From Paraburkholderia sp. Ac-20340 (GTDB lineage Bacteria; Pseudomonadota; Gammaproteobacteria; Burkholderiales; Burkholderiaceae), in assembly GCF_017104965.1 (NCBI RefSeq), contig NZ_JAAGPR010000023.1:1-64000 (forward strand): 64,000 nt of DNA, written 5' to 3'. Below the pieces are notes generated by a model. That model searched no databases. It was given only the letters and a program-made list of their open reading frames with translations, and was not told where the DNA came from. The translations under genes were made by a program, and so were the position numbers. Shown one piece after another: positions 51,173-61,300 of the stretch. Position 1 is the stretch's first letter. Each line of letters begins with the position of its first letter.

Positions 51173-53284
51173 CTATTTGGCTGGCGACTCCGGCTTTTCC
51201 GGAAAGAGCAACGATTTATAAAAGTCGGTGACACGTTCCAGATAGGATTTATCCGGTTCAGAGCCGATCTTCTGCATCCACCGCGTATTCATATAGTTTT
51301 TGATAGCGACAAATCGGCTCCATGCATCTTCGATTTCGCTTTCCGCCATACTGTCGTGCACGTGCTTTGCGAACATCGGATACATCGTTTCGACTGCGGG
51401 CTGGCGCTCACCAGGAGTGTTCCAGAGCCAGAATAATGCCTGCGCCTCCGGGTCCGTGTTGAACATCGAGGCAGGGACCTTCCCGTCGATCTGCTTCATG
51501 GCCTGCGCCTGATCGAACGACGGCAGCGTCTTCGTACCATGCTGCTTGAGATAAGCAATTTCGCGCGTGAGTTTCTCGTAGCGACCGTGGGCCAGCGGAT
51601 TCGCGACGCCGCCAAACACGCCGCTATTACGCTGTTCGGCGGCCGCACGGTTCTGCGGCTGGTCGTACCACATGCGCAACCACTGGATATACACGACCAT
51701 ATGCCCCTTGAGCTCGCCCTGAATGCTTTTGGGCAGATCGGTGATCACGACAGGACGTGGTGGCGCAGCAGTATCGGATGGATGGCAGCCGTCCAGCATA
51801 TTGGGCGCGGGCGTCTTCGGATTCAGGAAATCGAGCGCTCCCGTAGCGGGTTTCGCTGCGAACGGCAAACCCATTGGACCGCCAGGACCCAGGCTCGAAA
51901 GATTGGGAATCTCGCGGGTGACCGCCACGAGTTTTTTCACGGTCTGGCGGTACGTCAACTGGAAATCCTCGATTTCGCGCGGCGCGAGAATTTCTTCCTG
52001 AAGGTCGATATCGATAGCCGCGAGATCCTCCAGTTTCGGCATGGGAATCCCCGCGCCATAGGCGCGGTAGTACATCATCTCCAGCGGCACACGCGCCAGC
52101 TTGTCGGACAGGCCCTCCTCGCCTTCGACCGCGCCGCCGCCCACATCCACTTGCGCCCCTGGAAACAGGCGCTCCTGGCGCGGCCCGCGCATGTCCGCAG
52201 GGTCGACACCCAGCATGGTAAGCGGCTTGTAAAAGCGCAGTTCATGCGCCGCCGCGTAATGCACGCACTTTTCGATCTCCGGCGAAACAATCAGATCCGA
52301 CGAGACCTCATTGCTCATCGGTATATAGCCGGTCAGCAGGTTGTCGTCGAAACGATTGGTAACGCAGTCGAATAAGCCGACGAACTTGATCTTGACCGAT
52401 ACGCCGTCGTATTTCCCGCCCTTGCAGACCTCTTCGAGCAATTGCTTTGCAAAGGCCAATGCGAGACCGCCGCCCATGTCGTAGCCAAACAGCGCAACGT
52501 GAATCGAGTTGAGCGTCGAAGTCTTTTTCGCCGCCGCGACTGCGGCCTTGAATTGCGCCTCGGCGGATTTCAATCGCGTGTCGACACCGGTGTTGAAAAG
52601 CGCGGCGCCCAGCTTCGTGTCGCGCAAGAGCTGGAACGATTCCGCAAATGCGCCAGCCGTCTCCTTGCCGAGTTCCTTGGCCAGTTGCTTCGGCAAACGA
52701 TAGGGATATCGCAGCGCATCGCGGTAAAACTGTTTCCACTCCTTGCGCACGTACCGCATTGCACGCCGGCCCTGCGAAGCTGGCTTGGTCGTCGTACGCT
52801 CGATCTCTTTCGCGGCCTTGCTCGCGCCGCCCTTCAGCCGGTCGTACACGCCGTCGATCGTCGAACTGACACGGCCGCCCAGCGACGCATCCTTGACCTT
52901 ACCGCTCTTGCTCCACTCTTCCTTGAGTGCATCTTTCAGCTTGTCGGTCGTTAGCGCGTCGCGCTTTTCCTCGGCCTTGTCTTCCAGCGTGTCCGTTGCC
53001 CTGTCCAGCAGCACCGCCTTCAGCGGACTGTCTTCCGGGTCGTAATCCGCTCCCAGACCGGGATAGTAGAACTTGCGCATGTTCTTGCCCGAATCGTCAT
53101 TCAGCGCGTCGAACAATTTGCTGATATTCGTTCGAGGTCCGTATCGATCGCTGAAGCCGAAGCCGTCAAAAAAGAAGCTGGCCCACAAGACGTGTTCGCA
53201 CGCCGGGCAGATCTGCTCGGCTTCGGCCTTCGTGCGGTAAATCTCGGCGGAGGCGGCGTCTTTCTTCAGATTGATCTCGGCCAT
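51173..53284 (-). CDS. DUF2235/Tle1-like protein with altered catalytic site
   Basis: 703 residues. The T6SS phospholipase (Tle1/DUF2235) framework is visible: F-F-F-D-G-F-G (37-43) near the N-terminus, a long Lys-rich helical insertion (about 100-210), the nucleophile-elbow position A-L-F-G-Y-D-M-G-G (264-272), F-D-C-V (305-308), H-Y-A-A-A-H-E-L-R and F-P-G-A-Q-V-D-V-G-G-G (374-384). Active members have G-F-S-R-G and F-P-G-V-H-S-D-V-G-G-G; here the Ser is D269 and the His is Q378. It is either an inactive homologue, a structural or immunity-like partner, or uses different chemistry. It closes the vgrG-DUF4123-DUF805-DUF3304 run. Confidence 0.8.
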   Translation of the reverse strand: MAEINLKKDAASAEIYRTKAEAEQICPACEHVLWASFFFDGFGFSDRYGPRTNISKLFDALNDDSGKNMRKFYYPGLGADYDPEDSPLKAVLLDRATDTLEDKAEEKRDALTTDKLKDALKEEWSKSGKVKDASLGGRVSSTIDGVYDRLKGGASKAAKEIERTTTKPASQGRRAMRYVRKEWKQFYRDALRYPYRLPKQLAKELGKETAGAFAESFQLLRDTKLGAALFNTGVDTRLKSAEAQFKAAVAAAKKTSTLNSIHVALFGYDMGGGLALAFAKQLLEEVCKGGKYDGVSVKIKFVGLFDCVTNRFDDNLLTGYIPMSNEVSSDLIVSPEIEKCVHYAAAHELRFYKPLTMLGVDPADMRGPRQERLFPGAQVDVGGGAVEGEEGLSDKLARVPLEMMYYRAYGAGIPMPKLEDLAAIDIDLQEEILAPREIEDFQLTYRQTVKKLVAVTREIPNLSSLGPGGPMGLPFAAKPATGALDFLNPKTPAPNMLDGCHPSDTAAPPRPVVITDLPKSIQGELKGHMVVYIQWLRMWYDQPQNRAAAEQRNSGVFGGVANPLAHGRYEKLTREIAYLKQHGTKTLPSFDQAQAMKQIDGKVPASMFNTDPEAQALFWLWNTPGERQPAVETMYPMFAKHVHDSMAESEIEDAWSRFVAIKNYMNTRWMQKIGSEPDKSYLERVTDFYKSLLFPEKPESPAK

Positions 53285-53289
53285 GAGGT

Positions 53290-53769
53290 CTATTTACCCG
53301 GCGTAGGTGGCAAAGTCGGCGCGCCCATATCGTCGACCCATTGAAGATCGGCCGTGCCATTCTTTCTAAAATAGACACGCAGATACTGCGCATTTTCCGA
53401 CGGAGGCTGCGGGATCGTGACGTCGAGGGTCCTGCTTTCCTGCGGCACGCCGTTATCCCTTTCCGTCTTGCTTTGCGCGAACTTCCAGTACAGCTTGACC
53501 GTCTGCCCAGGTGTCACGGTGCAGCCGCACGCAAAACCGCCTCCGCCGCCAAAATCCTGCCCATCGCTGCGCCCCGAAGGATTGCCGAAACAACCGGACT
53601 GATGCGCTTCGTCCAGCCAGAACCGGTTCAATTTGCGTTCGTACTCGTTGTAGCCCGTCACGCACACCGTATGCTTGTGCGACAGCAATTCATCGCTGTG
53701 CTTGCCACATGCGGCCAGCGGGGTCGTGGCGAACAGCGCCACTACGACCATCGACTTACTGAATTTCAT
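53290..53769 (-). CDS. DUF3304 lipoprotein, likely T6SS immunity-type
   Basis: 159 residues from the ATG at 53769. Lipoprotein signal ends P-L-A-A-C (C21). The DUF3304 pattern is visible: V-T-G-Y-N-E-Y-E-R-K-L-N-R-F, then G-G-G-G-F-A-C-G-C-T-V-T-P-G-Q-T-V-K-L-Y-W. Such lipoproteins commonly flank DUF2235 effectors in Burkholderiales and are thought to be periplasmic immunity proteins. Five bp before the Tle1-like gene. Confidence 0.8.
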   Translation of the reverse strand: MKFSKSMVVVALFATTPLAACGKHSDELLSHKHTVCVTGYNEYERKLNRFWLDEAHQSGCFGNPSGRSDGQDFGGGGGFACGCTVTPGQTVKLYWKFAQSKTERDNGVPQESRTLDVTIPQPPSENAQYLRVYFRKNGTADLQWVDDMGAPTLPPTPGK

Positions 53770-53779
53770 CAATACCCTC

Positions 53780-54145
53780 TCAAACCTGTTGCGCATCGCC
53801 TGGCGCTTTCTGCAATGGCGGCCCATACCGATTCTGTTCCGGCTCGCCGCCGACAAAACCATTCGCGCCGATCGCAATGAATGGCCCGACAACCGGAACC
53901 GCATGAATGCAGACCCACCATCCCGACTTGCCCAGGTCATGCCAGCGCCGCACCGACACCGCCGTCAACAGCCAGAACATCAGGACGATAAACGGAATGC
54001 CGACGATTGCCGCGAAAACCTCGGTGGCCGGCAGATCCATCAGCGCATCGATCATCGTCGCAACGATCAGTAGCGATACTGTCACGCCCCACCATTGCAG
54101 GCGTCCCGAGCGTCCATTGAACGAAAACAGCACGCGTGGGTTCAT
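53780..54145 (-). CDS. DUF805 membrane protein
   Basis: 121 residues. Three hydrophobic spans (about 18-36, 44-66, 79-98) with the family opening F-S-F-N-G-R-S-G-R-L-Q-W-W and R-R-W-H-D-L-G-K-S-G-W-W. DUF805 proteins are small inner-membrane proteins often found in effector loci. The ATG overlaps the DUF4123 stop (ATGA). Confidence 0.85.
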   Translation of the reverse strand: MNPRVLFSFNGRSGRLQWWGVTVSLLIVATMIDALMDLPATEVFAAIVGIPFIVLMFWLLTAVSVRRWHDLGKSGWWVCIHAVPVVGPFIAIGANGFVGGEPEQNRYGPPLQKAPGDAQQV

Positions 54146-55059
54146 CTCCGAATCTCCGCTTCAGCAGCGTGAACGGCTGGCTGCGCGTGGCGACCGGCAA
54201 TGCCATCGTGTACAAGCTCGCATAGCGCGTCGAAATCGTTGCGATAACAGCCGATCGCGTCGACGATGAAACCGGCGATTGCAGGGTCTTCCAGCGACGT
54301 GCCCGGATACATCGACATCAGCGCGCCCAGCCGATAAGCCAGTTGCTCGTGCGTTGTGTGGTCGCTCTGCATCTGCTCATCGAGCAGCGCAAACAGCGCG
54401 ACCATCTCACGATAAATCACGAACGGATCGGCATCGACCGCGATGCGGCCATGACGCCGCAATTCGCCGAGCACCGCATCGACACGATTGCCACGCTGCA
54501 AGGCTCTGAGTTCGCACCGCTCGACCCGCGGATAAAAAATGCGCTCGCGCCGTCGCGGATGCTGTTCGACGCCAATCGCGCCATCGCGGCGCACGTAGGT
54601 CCACGACACGCATGGCGAAAGCAGGGCTTGCCAGCGCGCCGCAGACAATGCGCTCGCCAGCGTCTGAAACACCGCCGCGTCGTAAAAGCGCAGCAGACCA
54701 TCGCGATGGTCCGGCAAGGCCACACGCGTTCGCACACCCAGCCGTGGCGCCAGATCTGCAAGCGGATACGCGCTCACCAGCGCGATAAACGCAAACGGCC
54801 GGCGTTCCAGATGCCGCTCGAGCAATGCCCCGACATGCGGCGCGTGATACTCGCAAAGCAGCGCGCACACTTCCGGGTTGGTCGATTCCGGCTGCCCAGC
54901 AAGCAGATTCACGACACCGCCGCCCTGCACGAGCCGCTGCCACGGCGCGGCATTGATCGGCAATTGCGAAGCGTCGCTCAGCAAATAACGATACGTGCCC
55001 GCAAAACTCGCATGCTCGTGCGCCGCCGCGCGCTCCCAGGACTGCAACAAAGAAGTCAT
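54142..55059 (-). CDS. DUF4123 T6SS effector chaperone
   Basis: 305 residues from the ATG at 55059, 5 bp after vgrG. DUF4123 (Tap/TEC-type) occupies the N-terminal about 140 residues (Y-A-L-L-like Y-R-Y-L-L-S-D-A-S-Q-L-P, P-F-A-F-I-A-L-V-S-A-Y-P-L). Such chaperones load effectors onto the VgrG encoded upstream. The client is probably the DUF2235 protein encoded three genes downstream. Confidence 0.82.
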   Translation of the reverse strand: MTSLLQSWERAAAHEHASFAGTYRYLLSDASQLPINAAPWQRLVQGGGVVNLLAGQPESTNPEVCALLCEYHAPHVGALLERHLERRPFAFIALVSAYPLADLAPRLGVRTRVALPDHRDGLLRFYDAAVFQTLASALSAARWQALLSPCVSWTYVRRDGAIGVEQHPRRRERIFYPRVERCELRALQRGNRVDAVLGELRRHGRIAVDADPFVIYREMVALFALLDEQMQSDHTTHEQLAYRLGALMSMYPGTSLEDPAIAGFIVDAIGCYRNDFDALCELVHDGIAGRHAQPAVHAAEAEIRR

Positions 55060-55064
55060 CGTCG

Positions 55065-57827
55065 TCACCCGCGCGTAGCAATGGCTTCGTGACGCAGTGC
55101 GAGATCGCGCATGCAGCCAACGCATGCTGGTTTGTTCAGCGAGGGCAACTGCACGTTCGCTGAACGCGGCCCCGTGAGCGTGTGCTGCGCGGCGTGGAAA
55201 GTCGCCTTGCCCGGCGCACCGATCACGATGTCTTTGCCCTCCATCTTCAGATAGGCACCGGCAGCGCTCAACAGCACGCGTTTGGGCGTCTGCACGGCCA
55301 CGCTCGCCTGGGCGCTCGACACGGTAAGCGTCTTGCGTGCGCTGGCTTCGAGTGTGCCGGCATTCTGCGCCTGCAGCGTGAGCGCACCCGTGGCCGCATG
55401 CAATGCAATTCCCTGCGCGCCAACCGGCCGTTGCGCGCCCGAGGCGCCGAGCGTATGAAGCGCGATGCCCTCTTTCGCGACGATGCTCGCCTTGCCCTGC
55501 GCCGTCAGTTGAACGTCCTGTCCGGCGCTCAATACGGTCGCCGTGCCGGACGCCCAGATATGGCTTTGCGCGCTCATCGCTGCCATGCCGGCGGCTGCGT
55601 GCGCGACCAGATGCGGCTCTTGCCACGCACATGCGCGTCCCGCGCCGCCTCCTGATGCATTGCTCGAATCGCTACGCTCCTTGTCTGCACCGATCGATGT
55701 CTGGCTGTCACGCAAACTCTCGATCGCCGGGAGCAGCGACGCGCTCGCCGCGCTTGCGGCGGCATCGCTCACAGCGGCCCCGGGCTCCGCGCCCTGCTTG
55801 CGCGCGGCATCGGCGAGACTCTGCAGCATCTGCTGATGCTGTGCCAGCACCTCGCGCGCAGCGCTGGCGTCCATCTGGTTTGCGCCGGCCGCCGTGCTGA
55901 TCAGCAAGCCCGCTCCGCCGCGCAGAGCGCCCGCAGCCTGGGTCGAAAGCTCCACGCCGTAGCCGCGATCGGCGCGACGCTGGTTGTCCTCGACCTGCTT
56001 GATATGACCGAGCGTGAGGCCGCTCGCGTGATCCGTGGTGTAAAGGCGCGCGCTGGACTGGGCCGCCGTATCGTCGAGCATGAATTGACGATAACCGCCG
56101 GTGCCGTTCTGGCTCACGCTCATATCCTGTGTCTTGAAGCCGCTGAGCACCGCTGCGTGATCGTTGCCCGCGAACCATGCGGATGCATTGCCCGTGCTGC
56201 TGCCCGGACCGCCCGCCTGCGCATTGTGCTGGGCGTGGGCGTTGCCTGCGCCGTTGTAGAGCGCAGCCACCGCGACCGGTCGATCCGGCTGTCCTTCGAG
56301 CCATTCGGTCCACACTTCCTGGCCGACGCGCGGCACGCTTACGCCGCCCCAGTTATCGCCGCCCACGGGCGTGAGCATACGTGTCCACGTCCCCGCGCCG
56401 TGATCGGCTGGTGCGTTCTCCTTGCGCGGATGCGCTTCGCGACTGGCGGCATTCTGGCCGCGCTGCGCGTGATGCTGGATACGAATGCGATGATCGCGGT
56501 CGGTGTGAACGGGATCGCCCGCGCCGACGACGATGGCCGTCTGCGCGCCCGGCATGATCGCCACCGGATGCGCACGGCCGCCATGACCGTCATTCGTTAG
56601 CGGACGATAAGCCTGTTCGAATGGCAACGCCGTGAAGCGATTCTGATAGACGCCGTCTCCCTGCGCGTCGTTCTGCGCGTCGTTCTGCGTTTGCGCCTGC
56701 ATGGCGGTTTGCATGACCGCGCCAAGCTGCTGCGCGATCGCGCCGTACACATCCGCGCTCACATTCGCGTGCGCCTCGTGATCGACGCGCAGGCACACGA
56801 ACGGGTTTTGCGCAGACAGTGTCGGATGATCGCTGATCGCAAAGTGCAGGCCCGCGCGCAAATCGCGCCGCGTGCTGCCGCCTTCGCAACGCCAGGCGGC
56901 GACACGTTGCGCATCGAGCTGGCGCTGTGCCTGACGATCGCCGATCGCGGATGTCTGATACGCGTACGGCCCTGCCACGTCGCGATCCTCGCCGGGCACG
57001 ACGGCACCCGTCGCCTGCGCGAGCGTCGCGCGCGTCGACAGGCTGCGATGGTCCCAGCTTGCCCGCGCCACGCTGCCGATGCGCCAGCGCCGCGCGTTGA
57101 CGAAGTGCTGGATGGCACCTTGCGGATCGCCGTCGCTGCTTTGATGAAAGCCGATCGGTTCCGGCTCGGCCGGTGTGAAGCGCAGATTCGAATCCGCCAG
57201 GACGAGCGTGTGCTTGCCGAAACTGCCCGACGCGTGATCGGCCGCATGCTCGAACCAGTAAAACAGGCCCTCTTCGGCCCAAAGGCGCTCCAGAAAGGCA
57301 AAATCGGATTCACCCGCTTGCGCGGTGAGGCTGCGCTTCGCATAACGCGAAGCGTCGTCGAGCGACCAGCGCCAGGCGGGCGCAACCACACCGCTCGCGT
57401 AATGGCCGAAGATCTGCTCGGTGATCTCAATGACGCTCGCGTCCTGGAAGTTGTAGCTGTCCACGCGCTGCCGAAGAAGCGCGAGCCACGGCTGGACAAC
57501 GAGTCGCACGCGCGCGAGCCCGCCGTTATAGCCGTCGAGTTCGGCGGCGAAAACGTGGCCGTGAAATGGGCGTCGTGCATCGAGTCCTTGCGCCGCCTGC
57601 AATTCGATCAGCACAGGTGCGCCGATCAATTTTTCCAGCGGCAGGTCGGGCGTTTCGGTCAGAGCGGTCAGCTCGAAACGGAAACCGCCGCCGTCGAGCG
57701 ACTCCCAACCTTGCAGGTTTTCGGCGACGAGCGTGTTCTGGCCGAGCGGTGTCGTCAGCCAGAGGAAGCGGTCATGCTGGGACCAGCCGCCGAGAAAAGC
57801 ACGGATCAGATCAGTAGTGTTCGACAT
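55065..57827 (-). CDS. vgrG: T6SS spike protein VgrG
   Basis: 920 residues. Gp27-like N-terminal half (about 1-430, with Y-N-F-Q-D-A-S-V-I-E-I-T-E-Q-I-F-G-H-Y), gp5-OB segment (about 430-560, with R-I-R-I-Q-H-H-A-Q and V-P-R-V-G-Q-E-V), and a DUF2345 beta-helix (about 600-890). An unusual Ala/Gln/Asp-rich insertion occurs near 375-395 and another near 685-745. No toxin extension; the end is G-C-M-R-D-L-A-L-R. It delivers cargo through DUF4123. Confidence 0.92.
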   Translation of the reverse strand: MSNTTDLIRAFLGGWSQHDRFLWLTTPLGQNTLVAENLQGWESLDGGGFRFELTALTETPDLPLEKLIGAPVLIELQAAQGLDARRPFHGHVFAAELDGYNGGLARVRLVVQPWLALLRQRVDSYNFQDASVIEITEQIFGHYASGVVAPAWRWSLDDASRYAKRSLTAQAGESDFAFLERLWAEEGLFYWFEHAADHASGSFGKHTLVLADSNLRFTPAEPEPIGFHQSSDGDPQGAIQHFVNARRWRIGSVARASWDHRSLSTRATLAQATGAVVPGEDRDVAGPYAYQTSAIGDRQAQRQLDAQRVAAWRCEGGSTRRDLRAGLHFAISDHPTLSAQNPFVCLRVDHEAHANVSADVYGAIAQQLGAVMQTAMQAQTQNDAQNDAQGDGVYQNRFTALPFEQAYRPLTNDGHGGRAHPVAIMPGAQTAIVVGAGDPVHTDRDHRIRIQHHAQRGQNAASREAHPRKENAPADHGAGTWTRMLTPVGGDNWGGVSVPRVGQEVWTEWLEGQPDRPVAVAALYNGAGNAHAQHNAQAGGPGSSTGNASAWFAGNDHAAVLSGFKTQDMSVSQNGTGGYRQFMLDDTAAQSSARLYTTDHASGLTLGHIKQVEDNQRRADRGYGVELSTQAAGALRGGAGLLISTAAGANQMDASAAREVLAQHQQMLQSLADAARKQGAEPGAAVSDAAASAASASLLPAIESLRDSQTSIGADKERSDSSNASGGGAGRACAWQEPHLVAHAAAGMAAMSAQSHIWASGTATVLSAGQDVQLTAQGKASIVAKEGIALHTLGASGAQRPVGAQGIALHAATGALTLQAQNAGTLEASARKTLTVSSAQASVAVQTPKRVLLSAAGAYLKMEGKDIVIGAPGKATFHAAQHTLTGPRSANVQLPSLNKPACVGCMRDLALRHEAIATRG

Positions 57828-57881
57828 GGTGTGCTCTTGCGGTACGCATCGCGATATCGATTGCCTGCTGGATTGCTGGAG

Positions 57882-58385
57882 TCATGGTCGGGTTGTATCG
57901 CTCGAGCATGAGTACTGCTTCTTGCGCTGACGCTCGATACGCAGTCCATTACCAGGCTTTCGCCAGGCGCAAAAACCACCCGCGTAAATCGGACCGCCTT
58001 TGTTATCCCTCGTCGAAATGCCGAACGTGTAGAGCATTCCGCTGTCGAGCGGCTTCGGCGGCGTGACGACTTTGGCCCCGTCGATGGCCTGTCCATAGAC
58101 AATGCAATCGCCGTGATGCAATATGACCGGCGGCGCGCTTTCAGGTATTTCGACTTCCCAGTAAGTTTCGACCGGCGTCGCAATACCCGTCGCACGTACG
58201 ACGCCAATGTCGGCCAGTTTCACGGCGTCCTGCATATATTCGTCATCCGAAGCAAAGCACAGTGCTGGCTTGTCGCCAACTTGCCGGACGTCGAGACTCA
58301 CTACGACGAGTTGACTCGCGCAAGCAGATGTCAAAAAGGTGCATACCGCCAGCAACGCGGCGCTATTTCGGAAGATTCGCTGCAT
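57882..58385 (-). CDS. putative T6SS immunity lipoprotein
   Basis: 167 residues. Signal peptide with lipobox T-S-A-C (C22), then a beta-rich domain with a Cys pair (L-C-F-A-S, D-C-I-V-Y and F-C-A-W). NCBI-type models recognise such proteins as T6SS immunity periplasmic lipoproteins; I make this match from pattern memory. It overlaps the evolved-VgrG gene by 23 bp, which argues for a cognate toxin-immunity pair with the metallopeptidase-like domain. Confidence 0.75.
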   Translation of the reverse strand: MQRIFRNSAALLAVCTFLTSACASQLVVVSLDVRQVGDKPALCFASDDEYMQDAVKLADIGVVRATGIATPVETYWEVEIPESAPPVILHHGDCIVYGQAIDGAKVVTPPKPLDSGMLYTFGISTRDNKGGPIYAGGFCAWRKPGNGLRIERQRKKQYSCSSDTTRP

Positions 58386-61300
58386 CTTTTGGGTCCTTGA
58401 ATAACGGCGCCAGTACTTTTTCTAATTTGTGGTGATCGGGGAACGGTGCATCATGAATAGCCGCCCTCAACGTCTTCGCGATAACAATCGCGTAATAGTC
58501 GGCCACGATATTGCCCTGCTGTTCCATATTGAAATCCCCGAATACCTGTCCGGCCTCGATGGTGTAATCGTAGGCGCTGCCGAACCGAAGTCTGACGAGA
58601 ATCCCATGCCAGCGCACGGCATAACCCATCTGGAATTGCCAGACATGTGTCATTTCATGAAGGAACCATGACCTCTTCTGGATAAACTCACCCTGAGGCA
58701 ATGAGAAATCCTCTTCATAATCTCCTTCAAGAAAATACATCTCTCCATTCGGTGTAACAGCCGTTCTTTTGCTCTGCAGGTTAAACCAGAAATAGCTGCC
58801 TTTATGAACGCGCACGCGGCTGTAGTCGATGCCCTCCTGAAAGATCAGCTTCGCCATCTCGATCTCGCCTTGCGTCAACGCGCGGCCTTCGCTGCCGACT
58901 TCGACGGATTTGACCGAACTCCCCACCTGCGCATCGTTGGTCTGAATATCGGCAATCGGCACATTCACGGCTTCGGGCGCTGCCGCCGCCGTTCTCGAGC
59001 AGCAATCGACCGTCTGCGCGGGCGTGAGTGCTGCGCTCTCGATCTTCACGGGCTGATCGGTGACGATGCGCTGGGTCCGGCCGTCGTCGTCGGTCACACC
59101 GGAGACGGTCGAACCATCGGCCAGTTTGAGCTGATACGCGACCTTGGCCAACGGGTCCGCCGATTTGCTGACAAAGCGAATCTGCTCGTCATACACCGCA
59201 AACGGCGCGAGCACTGGCAACCCAGGCAATTGCACGCTGTCCGAGGCAGCGCCCGGAAACGGATGTCCTGCCGCTTTCACTGAAAACTGCCCCGGCGTCT
59301 CGACGATGATATCGGCGCCCTTGATCGTGATGCGGTTCTGGCCTTGCTGCAGCACGATGGCGTCTTTCGCAAGCACATCGACGCGCTCTTCTGTCGACGT
59401 CACGCTCACGGTCTGATCGCCGGATATTTCCATCGTAGACGCATGCGCCTCCACGCTCACCGGCCCCTCTCCCGCAATCGCCTTCACACCGCCCGCGACG
59501 CTGTAGAAGCTTGTCGCATCTCCTGACGCGGCCGCCACCGTCGCCGCCGCGCCAACGTGGGCGTCTCCTTGCGCGCTCACGTGCACGTGCTGCGCCGCGT
59601 AGGCGACCGCGCTATTGGGCGTTGTCATCGCGATGTTGTTCGGCGACTCCATCAGCACCGCTGGCTGCGCGAAGCGCTCGACGGCCTTTCCGCCTGGCTG
59701 CGCCGTGCTCTGGCCATTCACGCTGCCCGTGTATTTGCCGTCCTGCGCCGGATCGATCGACTTGAGAAACGCACTTTGTGCCGCATTCGCGCCGAGTCCC
59801 AACGCCTGCGCGCCGAGCGCCGCCGTGTCGAGTTCCGCGGATGCATCGACGGCATTCTTCAGTTGTCCGATGCGTTCTGCGGCATCCATCTGCGTCGATA
59901 CACCCTGACGGCGCGCCGTGCTCGACATCAGCACGCCTTCGCCCGCGCGCACGACGCCCCAGCCCTGCGTCGCCAGTTCGAAGCCTTCGCCGCGATACGC
60001 GCCGCGCGTCGCGCCTTGTTGCTCGATCAGGTAGCCCTGCGCGAGCGTGCTGCTGGCGGTCGCATTTGTCAACTCGTGGCGTAACTGTCCGGGCGCATCG
60101 TCCATCACCCAACGACTGCCGCTCTGGCCGTCGAGCGTTTGCGTCTGCAGGCCCGTAAGCGTGCCGGAATGATTGGCATCACTCCCTTCGCCCGCCGCGA
60201 ACGGCGGCTGCACGCGCCCGCCATACACTTGCCCCAGTACGACCGGCAAATCGATGTTGCCCGATTCGAAGCCCACCGCCACTTCGGCACCGACGCGCGG
60301 CGTGAACGCGTGGCCGAAGTTCGGCCCCGCCGCCTGCTCGGCCACGCGCACCAGCACGCCGCTGCGATGATCGCCCGGCGCATGACCTGCCGGATTGGAA
60401 CGGCTCGCCGTATCGGTCAATCCGCCCGCCAGCGGCGCGGTGCCCCGCATCCACGGAAACTGGATGCGCACCTGATGATCGCGCGTGCTGCTTACCACGC
60501 TGCCCGGCTCGCCCACCACAATGGCCGTCTGCACACCATGCACAACGGGACGATCGCGAAACGCCGGCACGATCGCCACGTGTTCCGGCACAGCGGTAAA
60601 GCGATTGCGATACAACCCCTGGTCGAGTTCGCCGCTCGCGAGCACCTGTGCGATCTGCGCGCCGAGGTTGTTCACCGCCTCGTGCTCGATCCACAGCGGG
60701 ACGAACTTCACCGTGCCGTCCAGATAACCCGTGAGCGTGTGAACCTTGCCGGTTTCAAGCGTGCGCGACGAACCCGCGCCGTGGTATATGCGCCGGTCGA
60801 GTTGCAGCGCGTCCAGCCGCTGATCGGCGTACCGCTGCGCCTCCTCGCCGGTTTCGAAACGGCCGGCACGCTGTCCTTCGTAGATCTCGCGCGCCGGCAA
60901 CACCGGCACGTCCGCTTCGGAAAGCTGTCTCGCACGTCCCGCGAGCGCGAGCAATTCGCTGGACTTCCAGCTCGTCGCGACCACGCTGTCCGGCACCAGT
61001 TGCCGGCGCTCCGCGAATTGCGTCATGACGCCATCGGGATCGCCCACATCCTGCCGGTTATACGCGATGGTACTGCCCGCATCGAAGCCAGCACGCCGAT
61101 CGAACACCACCACGCTATGATTGCCGCACGGCGCATCGCCCGTATCCTGCGCATGTTCGATGCGATAAGACAGCCCTGCTTCGGCAAGCTGACGTAGCAC
61201 GAAATCCCGATCCGTTTCGCGATACTGGCCGCGCAGCCTGTACGTGCGCAGCGGCTCGTGCAGCTCGTAGCGCCGCCGCGCTTCGGGGTAATCGCTGAAC

